From assembly GCF_014250675.1 (NCBI RefSeq), contig NZ_JACHTG010000004.1:124001-188000 (forward strand): DNA of 64,000 bases, in the 5' to 3' direction. Both the position numbers and the translations under genes were made by a program. The notes beneath the pieces are model-generated. The model made no database searches, was not told where the DNA came from, and was given only the letters and a program-made list of their open reading frames with translations. The DNA is from Cetobacterium sp. 8H (GTDB taxonomy: Bacteria > Fusobacteriota > Fusobacteriia > Fusobacteriales > Fusobacteriaceae). Of this stretch, positions 54,033 through 64,000 are shown one piece after another (the stretch's first letter is position 1; each line of letters begins with the position of its first letter).

Positions 54033-54801
54033 CTAAACTATCCCATATAATTTTTTTGCATTTTCTGTAGTTACCTTTATCACTTCTTCTAATGTAATAC
54101 CCTTTATTTCAGCTATTTTTTGTGCTACATATTCAACATATATAGGTTCATTCCTTTTTCCTCTAAAAGGTTCTGGAGTTAGGTATGGACAGTCTGTTTC
54201 AATTACAATTCTATCTAATGGAATATCTTTTACTACAGCCACTGTTTTTTTTTGCATTTTTAAATGTCAACGTTCCACCAATCCCTAGATAAAATCTATC
54301 TACTAATTGCTTTGCAGTTTCTATTGATCCTGGATAGCAATGAATTACCCCCTTTATATCTGGAAATTCATTCAATACTTCAACTGTATCCTCCATGGCA
54401 TCTCTTGTATGAACTACTACTGGTTTTTGAACTCTTTTTGCCAAAGCCAATTGTCTTCTAAATCCATCTTTTTGAACCTCTTTAGGTTCTGTCATCCAAT
54501 GATAATCTAATCCAATCTCTCCAATAGCAACAATCTTAGGATCTTTAGCTAACTCCTCTAATCTATTCTCTGTATTTTTATCATAACCTGTTATATCTGT
54601 AGGATGAACTCCAATAACTCCATAAATAAAATCATACTTCTGAGCTAATCTTAAAGTTTCTTCTGAACTTTTTAAGTCATATCCTATATTCACACAAAAC
54701 TCTAATTTATCTTTTATTCTTTCTATAACATCTTCTCTATCTAAATTAAACTGTTCATTATCTAAATGACAATGTGTATCAACTAGTCTCATATTTTTCA
54801 C
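54033..54801 (-). pseudogene. tatD: TatD-family metal-dependent hydrolase, frameshifted at an A9 run
   Basis: Two overlapping frames together make a complete TatD/YcfH-type nuclease. The first part (from ATG 54801) covers VDTHCHLDNEQF through GVIHCYPGS and GGTLTFKNAKK. The second part continues TVAVVKDIPLDRIVIETDCPYLTP, read as VKDIPLDRIVIE and TDCPYLTPEP, to 54033. The break is in nine A on the coding strand (54253-54245); removing one A restores a single 255-residue protein with all metal ligands (HCH, E, H, H, D). It could be a sequencing error, a slippage-prone or phase-variable site, or a real lesion. Confidence 0.85.
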
Positions 54802-54915
54802 CTCTTTAAATTATAAAACTTTTATAATATTTTACCATATTAATCATTAATTTTCTATAATTCCATTAATCCTATTTTTTATTTGTGTTTTTTTATGAGA
54901 AAAGTAAAGATTTTG

Positions 54916-54944
54916 TTGTTCTATTTTCAAAAAAATGATAAAAT
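54916..54944 (+). promoter_or_regulatory. Promoter for the pyrophosphatase gene
   Basis: TTGTTC (54916-54921), 17-bp spacer, TAAAAT (54939-54944), with TGA just before the -10 (extended -10). Confidence 0.6.
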
Positions 54945-54982
54945 AATTAATAGACTTATGAATAAAAAGGAGAGTATTTTAC

Positions 54983-56590
54983 ATGGAACCAATTTTAATT
55001 TTTGGACATAGAAATCCAGATACAGACTCTATCTGTTCTGCAATTTCATTAGCTAAACTAAACGAATTAAAAGGAGAATCTGCACAGGCGTGTCGATTAG
55101 GAAACATCAGTAAGGAAACTGAGTTCGTTTTAAATAAATTTAACATAGATGCACCAAAACTACTTTCAACAGTAAGTGCTCAAATATCAGATCTTACTCG
55201 TATTGAAAAGAAAACTATCAATCACAAGGACTCTTTAAAGAAAGCTCTTGAGATTATGACAGAAGAAAATTTTTCAAGCTTACCTGTTGTAAACAGTAAA
55301 AATCATCTAAAAGGTATGATTCACATATCAGATATTGCTAATGCTTATCTAAATATTGATTATTCAGACCTTTTCTCTAAATATTATGCTACTTACGAAA
55401 ACTTAAAAGATGTTCTTGAAGGAGAAGTAATTAGTGGTGAATATCCTACTGGTAAAATCGAAGCAAATTTAAAAGGTGTTAGTGAATATAGAAACCTTCT
55501 TGCTGGAGATATCGTTATCACAACAACACTTCTTGATTCTATAGACGATTTAATTGAATTAGGTGCTAAAATGATTATCCTTTGTTGTGACAAAGATGAT
55601 GTTATTTTACCTAGAGATTCTAAAACACCTATTTTGAGAGTTAATAAATCATTATTTAAAGCAATACCTTTAATTTCTCAATCTGTTTCTATATTATCAA
55701 TTTTAAACAATGAGAAATTCTATTCTTTCTCTATCGATGATTATCTTGCAGATATTAAAGATATTATGAAAGAATCTTCACAAACAAATTTCCCAGTTAT
55801 TGATAAAAATGGTGAGGTTTATGGAACTATTAGAACTAAAAATCTAATTAATTTCACTAGAAAAAAAGTTGTTTTAGTTGACCACAACGAAAGTACACAG
55901 TCAGTTGCTGGATTAAATGATGCTAAAATAATTCAAGTTGTTGATCACCATAAATTTGGTAGTTTTGAAACTAATGAACCAGTTAAAATCAATGCTGAAA
56001 CTGTAGGATGTACTTGTACTATAATCTTAGACTTATACAAAGAAGCTGGCATTGTTCCAACTAAAGAGATTGCTGGACTAATGATGAGTGCTATCTTATC
56101 TGATACTCTTATGTTCAAATCTCCAACTTGTACAGAAAAAGATATTCTAGCTGTAAATGAATTATCAAACATTGCTGGTATTGAAAACTTTGAAGAGTAT
56201 GGAATGGAAATGCTTATTGCAGGTACTTCTTTATCTGATAAAACACCAAACGAGATTTTAACTATGGATCAAAAAGAATTCTCTATGAATGGTATAAAAC
56301 TTGCTATTTCTCAAGTTAATACTGTAGATGTTAAAGGAGTTTTAGATCAACAATCTGCTCTTGAAAAAGTTATGACTGATACAAATAATCAAAATGGATA
56401 TCAACTATCAGTTCTAGTTATTACAGACATTGTAAAGGCTGGTTCTATGTTACTTGTTGTTGGAGATTCAACTATTGTTGAAAGAGGTTTCCATACAACT
56501 TTAGCAAACAACACTGCTTGGGTTGATGGTGTTGTTTCTAGAAAGAAACAAGTTGTTCCTTTCTTAATGGCTGCTTCTCAAGGAGTGTGA
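54983..56590 (+). CDS. Manganese-dependent inorganic pyrophosphatase with CBS and DRTGG domains
   Basis: Family II PPase, 535 residues. The DHH core starts FGHRNPDTDSICSAI (7-21) with metal-binding His and Asp residues; the second half of the DHH domain has VDHHKFGS near 315. A regulatory insert of about 240 residues lies between: CBS (about 70-125), DRTGG (about 135-235), CBS (about 245-300). In related enzymes the CBS domains bind AMP/ADP (inhibit) or diadenosine polyphosphates (activate). The C-terminal DHHA2 domain is complete. Own promoter; ygiQ-type gene follows after 6 bp. Confidence 0.94.
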   Translation: MEPILIFGHRNPDTDSICSAISLAKLNELKGESAQACRLGNISKETEFVLNKFNIDAPKLLSTVSAQISDLTRIEKKTINHKDSLKKALEIMTEENFSSLPVVNSKNHLKGMIHISDIANAYLNIDYSDLFSKYYATYENLKDVLEGEVISGEYPTGKIEANLKGVSEYRNLLAGDIVITTTLLDSIDDLIELGAKMIILCCDKDDVILPRDSKTPILRVNKSLFKAIPLISQSVSILSILNNEKFYSFSIDDYLADIKDIMKESSQTNFPVIDKNGEVYGTIRTKNLINFTRKKVVLVDHNESTQSVAGLNDAKIIQVVDHHKFGSFETNEPVKINAETVGCTCTIILDLYKEAGIVPTKEIAGLMMSAILSDTLMFKSPTCTEKDILAVNELSNIAGIENFEEYGMEMLIAGTSLSDKTPNEILTMDQKEFSMNGIKLAISQVNTVDVKGVLDQQSALEKVMTDTNNQNGYQLSVLVITDIVKAGSMLLVVGDSTIVERGFHTTLANNTAWVDGVVSRKKQVVPFLMAASQGV

Positions 56591-56596
56591 TAAATA

Positions 56597-58303
56597 ATGT
56601 TTCTACCTACTACAATGGAAGAGGTTAAAAAGCTTGGTTGGAATTCTCTAGATATTATTTTAATATCTGGAGACACTTACTTTGATACCTCTTATAATGG
56701 TACTGCTATTATCGGTAAATGGTTGCTAAAACATGGATATAAAGTTGGAGTGATTGCACAACCTGATATTAATTCAGATAAAGATATTACAAGACTAGGG
56801 GCTCCTAATTTATATTGGGCTGTTTCTGCTGGTTGTGTTGACTCTATGGTTGCTAACTATACTGCAACTAAAAAAAGAAGAAAAAGTGACGATTTTACTC
56901 CTGGTGGAATTAATAACAGAAGACCTGACAGAGCTACTATACAGTATACAAACTTAATTCGTCGTTTCTTTAAAAATAGCCCTGTTCCTATTGTTTTAGG
57001 TGGAATAGAGGCCAGTTTAAGAAGAGTTGTCCATTATGATTATTGGAGCAATTCTCTTAGACGTCCTATTCTTTTTGATGCTAAAGCCGATATCCTTTCA
57101 TACGGAATGGGAGAAAAGTCAATGCTTGCTCTTGCTGATGCTCTTAAATCAAATAAAGATTGGAGAGATATAAGAGGGCTTGCATATATTTCTAAAGAAG
57201 CTCATAAAAACTATTTAGAGCTTCCAACTTATGAAGAATGCCTTGAAAAAAAAGAAAATTTTGTCAAAGCTTTTGAACTTTTTTATAACAACTGTGATCC
57301 TATCACAGCTAAGGGTATATCTCAAAAGAATGCTGATAGATATTATATACAAAATCCTCCTTCAGAAAGCTTTACAGCCGAGGAGATGGATGATATATAC
57401 GGACTTGATTTTGAAAGAGATGTTCACCCGTTCTATAAAAAAGATGGACATGTTAAAGCTCTTGATACAATTAAATACTCTGTAACTACACATCGTGGTT
57501 GTTATGGAGAATGTAATTTTTGCGCTATTGCTGTACATCAAGGAAGAACAGTTATGTCTAGATCAGAAGATTCAATTATCAAAGAGGTTACACATTTAGC
57601 AGGTTTAAAAGGATTTAAAGGAAATATCTCCGATGTTGGAGGCCCAACTGCTAATATGTATCAACTAGAGTGCTCTAAAAAACTTAACCACGGAGCTTGT
57701 TCTCATAAAAGATGCCTTTATCCTGAGACTTGTTCAGCACTTAAATTAAACCATTCAAAACAGATTTCTCTTTTAAGAAAATTGAAATCAATTGATAAAA
57801 TAAAAAAAATATTTATTGCATCTGGAATTAGATATGATATGATTTTAGATGATGATAAATTTGGTGATAAGTATCTTGAAGAAATTATAAAAGATCATAT
57901 CTCAGGACAAATGAAAATTGCTCCTGAGCATACAGAGGATAAAATTCTTTCTCTTATGGGAAAACAAGGAAAGAGCATGCTAAAAGAATTTAAAGATCGT
58001 TTTTATGAGTTAAATAAAAAACATGATAAAAAACAATTTTTAACTTATTATCTTATTGCTGCTCATCCTGGGTGTAACGAAAAAGATATGTTAGATTTGA
58101 AAAGATTCGCATCCTCTGAACTTAAAATAAGTCCAGAGCAGGTACAAGTTTTTACTCCTACTCCATCAACTTATTCTACACTTATGTATTATACTGAAAT
58201 GAATCCTTTCAATAATCAAAAATTATTTGTTGAAAAGGATAACGGTAAAAAGCAAAAACAAAAAGATATTATCACTCAAAACAATAAAACTAGGAGGTAT
58301 TAA
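56597..58303 (+). CDS. YgiQ family radical SAM protein
   Basis: A 568-residue protein of the YgiQ/UPF0313 family. The N-terminal part (FLPTTMEEVKKLGW, DVILISGDTYFD in variant form) precedes the radical SAM centre: TTHRGCYGECNFCAIAVHQGR, in pieces HRGCYGECNFC, with the CxxxCxxC cluster near residue 305. The C-terminal DUF3362-like tail contains further conserved Cys. Substrate unknown. Its stop codon lies within the ribosome-site region of der, so the two genes are tightly coupled. Confidence 0.9.
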   Translation: MFLPTTMEEVKKLGWNSLDIILISGDTYFDTSYNGTAIIGKWLLKHGYKVGVIAQPDINSDKDITRLGAPNLYWAVSAGCVDSMVANYTATKKRRKSDDFTPGGINNRRPDRATIQYTNLIRRFFKNSPVPIVLGGIEASLRRVVHYDYWSNSLRRPILFDAKADILSYGMGEKSMLALADALKSNKDWRDIRGLAYISKEAHKNYLELPTYEECLEKKENFVKAFELFYNNCDPITAKGISQKNADRYYIQNPPSESFTAEEMDDIYGLDFERDVHPFYKKDGHVKALDTIKYSVTTHRGCYGECNFCAIAVHQGRTVMSRSEDSIIKEVTHLAGLKGFKGNISDVGGPTANMYQLECSKKLNHGACSHKRCLYPETCSALKLNHSKQISLLRKLKSIDKIKKIFIASGIRYDMILDDDKFGDKYLEEIIKDHISGQMKIAPEHTEDKILSLMGKQGKSMLKEFKDRFYELNKKHDKKQFLTYYLIAAHPGCNEKDMLDLKRFASSELKISPEQVQVFTPTPSTYSTLMYYTEMNPFNNQKLFVEKDNGKKQKQKDIITQNNKTRRY

Positions 58304-58304
58304 A

Positions 58305-59624
58305 TTGAAACCAATTGTTGCAATCGTCGGAAGACCAAATGTTGGAAAATCAACACTATTTAATAAATTGGTTGGGGATAGAGTCGCTATAGTTGACGAC
58401 CAACCAGGAGTTACAAGAGATAGACTGTACAGAGAAACTGAATGGGCTGGAAAAGAGTTCGTTCTTGTAGATACAGGAGGACTAGAGCCTAGAAATAATG
58501 ATTTCATGATGACTAAAATAAAGCAGCAAGCTGAGGTTGCTATGAACGAAGCTGACGTTATACTTTTTGTTGTTGATGGAAAAAATGGACTTAATCCACT
58601 AGATGAAGAGATTTCATACTTATTAAGAAAAAAGAAAAAACCTGTAATTTTATGTGTTAATAAAATTGATAACTTCCATGCTCAGCAAGATGATGTTTAT
58701 GATTTCTGGGGACTTGGATTCGAGCACTTAATCCCTATTTCTGGAGAACATAAAGTAAACCTTGGAGACATGCTTGATTTAGTTGTTAGTTTAATTGATG
58801 AGCATGTTGAGGAATACGAAGAAGTTGATGGTTTAAAGCTAGCTATTATTGGAAGACCAAATGCTGGAAAATCATCTCTTGTTAATAGATTATCTGGAGA
58901 AGAAAGAACAATAGTAAGTGATATCGCAGGTACAACAAGAGACGCTATCGATACTCTTATCGAATATGATGGAAATAAATATGTTCTTATCGATACTGCT
59001 GGTATCAGAAGAAAATCTAAAGTTGAAGAAAGTTTAGAGTACTATTCAGTGCTAAGAGCTATTAAAACTATCAAAAGATCAGATGTTTGTATTTGGATGA
59101 TAGATGGTAGCGAAGGGTTAACTGAGCAGGATAAAAGAATTGCTGGTATTGCACACGATGAGAAAAAACCTATCATTATCGTTATAAATAAATGGGATAC
59201 TATTCCTGATAAGAAAAATGATACTATGAAAAAAATGAGAGAGGAATTATATGCTGAGTTACCATTCTTATCATATGCTCCTATTGAGTTTGTTTCAGCT
59301 TTAACTGGACAAAGAACTACAAAATTACTAGAGCACTCTGAAGCTGTATTTGCTGAATATAACAAAAGAGTTTCAACGGGATTACTAAACACTGTTATAA
59401 GTGAAGCTGTAATCATGAATAAGCCACCTACAAGAAAAGGTAGAGTTGTTAAGATCAACTATGCTACGCAGGCTGCTACAGCACCTCCGAAGTTCGTTTT
59501 ATTCTGTAACTACCCTGATCTTGTTCACTTCTCTTATGGAAGATATATTGAAAATAAACTTAGAGAAGCTTTCGGATTTGAAGGAACTCCTATCAGTGTT
59601 ATTTTCGAGCACAAGCATAGTTAA
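58305..59624 (+). CDS. der: Ribosome-biogenesis GTPase Der (EngA)
   Basis: Essential 50S assembly factor with two tandem GTPase domains and a KH-like C-terminus. The start is set at TTG 58305 (MKPIVAIVGRPNVGKST), 7 bp after AGGAGG, giving 439 residues; an earlier in-frame ATG at 58227 lies inside ygiQ and is unlikely. First domain: GRPNVGKS, DTGGL, NKID. Second: GRPNAGKSS near 184, DTAGIRRKSK, NKWD. The KH-like domain ends at 59624. A two-component system follows after 10 bp. Confidence 0.96.
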   Translation: MKPIVAIVGRPNVGKSTLFNKLVGDRVAIVDDQPGVTRDRLYRETEWAGKEFVLVDTGGLEPRNNDFMMTKIKQQAEVAMNEADVILFVVDGKNGLNPLDEEISYLLRKKKKPVILCVNKIDNFHAQQDDVYDFWGLGFEHLIPISGEHKVNLGDMLDLVVSLIDEHVEEYEEVDGLKLAIIGRPNAGKSSLVNRLSGEERTIVSDIAGTTRDAIDTLIEYDGNKYVLIDTAGIRRKSKVEESLEYYSVLRAIKTIKRSDVCIWMIDGSEGLTEQDKRIAGIAHDEKKPIIIVINKWDTIPDKKNDTMKKMREELYAELPFLSYAPIEFVSALTGQRTTKLLEHSEAVFAEYNKRVSTGLLNTVISEAVIMNKPPTRKGRVVKINYATQAATAPPKFVLFCNYPDLVHFSYGRYIENKLREAFGFEGTPISVIFEHKHS

Positions 59625-59634
59625 GGTGTAATAT

Positions 59635-60291
59635 ATGAAAAAGGTTCTTATTGTTGAAGATGAAATTTCCCTTGCTAAAGTAATTTCTGACTCTTTGATT
59701 AAAGAGGGGTTTTCAACCGTTATAATCACAAGAGGAGATCATGCTTTAGACAGTTTCTATACAGAGAAACCAGATGTTATATTATTAGATATAAATCTTC
59801 CTGGAATGAGCGGATGGGATATTTGTAAACAGATAAAAGCTATCTCACAAGTTCCAATAATAATGGTTACTGCAAGAGATAGTGAATTTGATGAAATAAA
59901 AGGACTTGAGTTAGGGGCTGATGACTATATCACCAAGCCCTTTACTCCAAAACTTCTTACCATAAAATTAAAAAAAATATTTAAATTAGAAAATACTACA
60001 TTCTTTAAAGTTGAAGGTATAACCTTTGATTTCAACACATACAAGCTGACAAATCCTGAAGAAGAATATATTCTTCCCAGAAGAGAGGCTCAACTTTTAG
60101 AATTTTTATTAAGAAATCAAAATATAATTTTTTCTAGAGATACTCTTTTAAATGAGGTTTGGGGCTTTGAATTCTTTGGAGATGAAAGAGCTGTTGATAC
60201 AATCGTTAAAAGATTAAGAAAAAAACTGGGTCCTTGTGACTCATATATAAAAAGTGTAAGAGGGGTTGGATATGTCTTTAAAACAGATTAA
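59635..60291 (+). CDS. OmpR/PhoB-type response regulator
   Basis: A 218-residue regulator. The receiver domain (1-~118) has the acidic pair VEDE near 7-10, the phospho-acceptor Asp in VILLDINLPG near 51, Thr in MVTARD and Lys in YITKPF. The C-terminal winged helix (about 125-218) ends RVRGVGYVFKTD-like (SVRGVGYVFK). The kinase gene overlaps its last codons. Target genes are unknown. Confidence 0.93.
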   Translation: MKKVLIVEDEISLAKVISDSLIKEGFSTVIITRGDHALDSFYTEKPDVILLDINLPGMSGWDICKQIKAISQVPIIMVTARDSEFDEIKGLELGADDYITKPFTPKLLTIKLKKIFKLENTTFFKVEGITFDFNTYKLTNPEEEYILPRREAQLLEFLLRNQNIIFSRDTLLNEVWGFEFFGDERAVDTIVKRLRKKLGPCDSYIKSVRGVGYVFKTD

Positions 60292-61627
60292 TTTTCCAAT
60301 AAAACTAAATTTCTTTAAAAAACTATTCCTATTAACAATAGGGGTAGTTTTTTTAACTATTATTATTGGATTTTCTTTTAACTTGATATTTTTTGATAAA
60401 TTTTATATTTATAGGAAAAAAAATAATATTACAAATGTTAGAAATCAAATTGTAAAAAATATGGATAATAAAGAAAAATTAAATTATTATATTCAATTTG
60501 CTCAAGATAGCTACGGAGTAAGGATAGATTTAACATCTATACAAAATAATCGAATGCATATGATGAGTTCAAAAAAGATATATAACTCTTTAAAAATTAA
60601 TGAATCTGTTTTTAAAGTGAGAGAGATGGATGGATCTTCTGGCGTAATGTTCTTAAGGTACTATGAGAAGCTTCCTAATGGTTATCTTCTAAGTATAAGA
60701 AGCTCTCTAGCAGTTTTAGCGGAACATGTTCACGATATGTTTATTTTTAATATTTTTACAGCACTTATCTCTCTTTTAATAAGTAGCATTTTGGTATCTA
60801 TATTTTCTAGAAAAGTCACAAAAAATATTACACATCTAAAAACTAATGCTCAAAAAATTGCTAAACTTGAATATCCTGAAAACATTATAATTAAAAGTGG
60901 AGACGAAATAGAAGAGTTAAGTTATAGTTTAAACGACATGTCACAAGAGCTTTCTATTGCTATTGAAAATTTGAAATCCTTTGTCTCTAATGCTTCTCAT
61001 GAACTAAAAACTCCAATATCCGTTCTTTGTCTTTATTCACAAGCACTTGCTAGGGATAGCGTTGACGAAAAGAATAAAAAAGAATATTATAAAATAATGC
61101 TTGAAAAGTCTCTTGAAATGAGATCTTTAACTGAAAGTTTATTAACTTTATCTAAAATAAATTCACCTGATTATAAATTAAAATCTGAAGAGATTAATTT
61201 AGAAACTTTGATTTTATCGTCTATTGAGCAATATGATTATTTAGAATTTGAAAAAAACATTGATATAAAACTAACTCTTTCTAAAACTACTATAAAAGGT
61301 GACTATAATCTTTTTAAAATTACTGTTAATAACCTCATACAAAATATGCTAAAGTATTCTCCAGACAACAACAACGTTCAAATCACTTTAAATGATTTTT
61401 CTATATCTTTTGAAAACGTAATTCTATATAAATTAAAAGGCAGTGTTGAAGATCTTTTTCAACCTTTTTATAGAGATTGTAGCTCTTCAAATGAAAAAAT
61501 TGAAGGTAGTGGCTTAGGACTATCCTTAGTCAAAAAGATTTTAGAATTACATAAATTAGATTATAATTTAACTATAGACAACAATGTTTTTAAATTTACG
61601 ATTAATTTAAAAGAAAAGACTGATTAG
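60272..61627 (+). CDS. Membrane sensor histidine kinase
   Basis: Partner kinase, about 451 residues; start set at ATG 60272 (MSLKQINFP), 6 bp after AGAGGGG, overlapping the regulator gene by 20 bp. Two membrane segments (about 20-42 and 155-180) bracket a periplasmic sensor of about 110 residues; a HAMP linker follows. The H box is SNASHELKTPISVL near 245; the N box is degenerate-looking (TVNNLIQNMLKYSP); the G2 box is GSGLGLSLV. The usual DxGxG (G1) box is not seen. A terminator follows at once. Signal unknown. Confidence 0.9.
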   Translation: MSLKQINFPIKLNFFKKLFLLTIGVVFLTIIIGFSFNLIFFDKFYIYRKKNNITNVRNQIVKNMDNKEKLNYYIQFAQDSYGVRIDLTSIQNNRMHMMSSKKIYNSLKINESVFKVREMDGSSGVMFLRYYEKLPNGYLLSIRSSLAVLAEHVHDMFIFNIFTALISLLISSILVSIFSRKVTKNITHLKTNAQKIAKLEYPENIIIKSGDEIEELSYSLNDMSQELSIAIENLKSFVSNASHELKTPISVLCLYSQALARDSVDEKNKKEYYKIMLEKSLEMRSLTESLLTLSKINSPDYKLKSEEINLETLILSSIEQYDYLEFEKNIDIKLTLSKTTIKGDYNLFKITVNNLIQNMLKYSPDNNNVQITLNDFSISFENVILYKLKGSVEDLFQPFYRDCSSSNEKIEGSGLGLSLVKKILELHKLDYNLTIDNNVFKFTINLKEKTD

Positions 61628-61652
61628 AGATTTCTAATCAGTCTTTTTATTT
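61619..61652. terminator. Bidirectional terminator between kinase and atpC
   Basis: GACTGATTAGA (61619-61629) pairs with TCTAATCAGTC (61634-61644), with A-rich left flank and T5 on the right. It ends both the der/two-component unit and the atp operon. Confidence 0.8.
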
Positions 61653-61660
61653 AAAAGTTA

Positions 61661-62068
61661 TTATAACATTTTTTCAGCTATCTTAACTTTTGTTAATGCT
61701 TGAGTTAAAGTTTTTTGCACATTTGCAAAATCTATATCCTCAGCTAATTTTTCAAGTTTTTCTTTAGCGATTTGAGCTTCTCTTCTAGCAGCTTCAAGAT
61801 CTATATCCTTAACGTCCATAGCTTCGTCTGCTAAAATTGTTACTATATTGTTAGAGATTTCAAGAAATCCTCCAGATACATAGTAAAAATTCTCTTGCCC
61901 ATTAACTCTAACCTTCATTTCTCCTGTAGATAATCCAGCAACAAATGGTGAGTGATTAGGTAATATTCCCATATCTCCTTCTGTTGTTCTAATCATTACA
62001 AAATTAACTTCTTGTGATAGAATTTTTTCTAAAGGTGTTACTAGCTCTAGCTTAAAAGAGTTTGCCAT
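61661..62068 (-). CDS. atpC: F-type ATP synthase epsilon subunit
   Basis: Central-stalk subunit, 135 residues. The N-terminal beta sandwich has the conserved MGILPNHSPFVAGLS near residue 33, and the C-terminal helical hairpin (about 90-135) is complete. It is the last gene of the atp operon; it starts 1 bp after the atpD stop. Confidence 0.95.
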   Translation of the reverse strand: MANSFKLELVTPLEKILSQEVNFVMIRTTEGDMGILPNHSPFVAGLSTGEMKVRVNGQENFYYVSGGFLEISNNIVTILADEAMDVKDIDLEAARREAQIAKEKLEKLAEDIDFANVQKTLTQALTKVKIAEKML

Positions 62069-62069
62069 A

Positions 62070-64000
<1,931 letters not shown>

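Noticed and set aside
54033-54257. 74-codon frame as an independent small gene
   Set aside because: It is the C-terminal third of TatD read after the A9 frameshift, not a separate protein.
58227-58304. Upstream in-frame ATG as the der start
   Set aside because: It would lie inside ygiQ with no ribosome site; TTG 58305 has AGGAGG at good spacing and begins the conserved GTPase domain.

Overview
The window looks like chromosomal core DNA of a fusobacterium (Fusobacteriota, for example Fusobacterium, Cetobacterium or Ilyobacter type). The DNA is very AT-rich, and most promoters and Shine-Dalgarno sites are close to consensus. Diderm outer-membrane genes (lpxD, skp/ompH, bamA, tamB) sit beside genes common in low-GC anaerobes (KtrAB-like K+ uptake, BrnQ, AgcS, WYL regulator, Mn-type pyrophosphatase with CBS/DRTGG). 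The phylum is an inference from gene content. I see no insertion sequence, phage, CRISPR array, tRNA or rRNA.

Layout. 1-14.3 kb, minus strand: a partial serS and a DUF2344 gene, then a tightly packed run read ktrB-ktrA-mnmG-rsmG-tamB-bamA-skp-lpxD, which appears to be one transcription unit from a promoter near 14.26 kb to a terminator near 1.56 kb. 14.3-19.5 kb, minus: ankyrin lipoprotein, typA, truB and a putative glycoside hydrolase-like lipoprotein. 19.6-24.0 kb, plus: M16 peptidase, DUF1904, aroK, SDR. 24.1-31.6 kb: transporters (FocA, two BrnQ, AgcS, AzgA-type purine permease) with a WYL regulator. The purine permease is preceded by a guanine-class riboswitch with a readable terminator/antiterminator.

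31.6-36.0 kb, plus: threonine aldolase, a free-standing PTS EIIA, and a fumarase (two subunits) plus malic enzyme operon. 36.0-38.2 kb, minus: HlyC/CorC-type protein and dapF. 38.3-42.1 kb, plus: ClC channel, fabG, an AsmA-like protein, then the SRP RNA gene. 42.3-45.0 kb, minus: old-yellow-enzyme homologue, earP and efp; EF-P carries Arg32, the residue rhamnosylated by EarP. 45.2-48.7 kb, plus: ABC-F protein with one degenerate ATP site, a split chromate transporter and a TauE/SafE permease.

48.7-54.8 kb, minus: a two-gene ankyrin/OLD-nuclease unit, gltX, then tatD-acpS-NuoE-like-prfB. prfB has the classic programmed +1 frameshift. tatD is broken by one base in a run of nine A. 55.0-61.6 kb, plus: Mn-dependent pyrophosphatase, YgiQ radical SAM protein, der, and an OmpR-type two-component system. 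61.7-64.0 kb, minus: atpC, atpD and partial atpG.

The best candidates for less-described biology are the ankyrin/OLD pair, the asymmetric ABC-F protein, the earP-efp-OYE operon, and the palindrome in front of the EIIA gene. Most of the window is ordinary housekeeping sequence.
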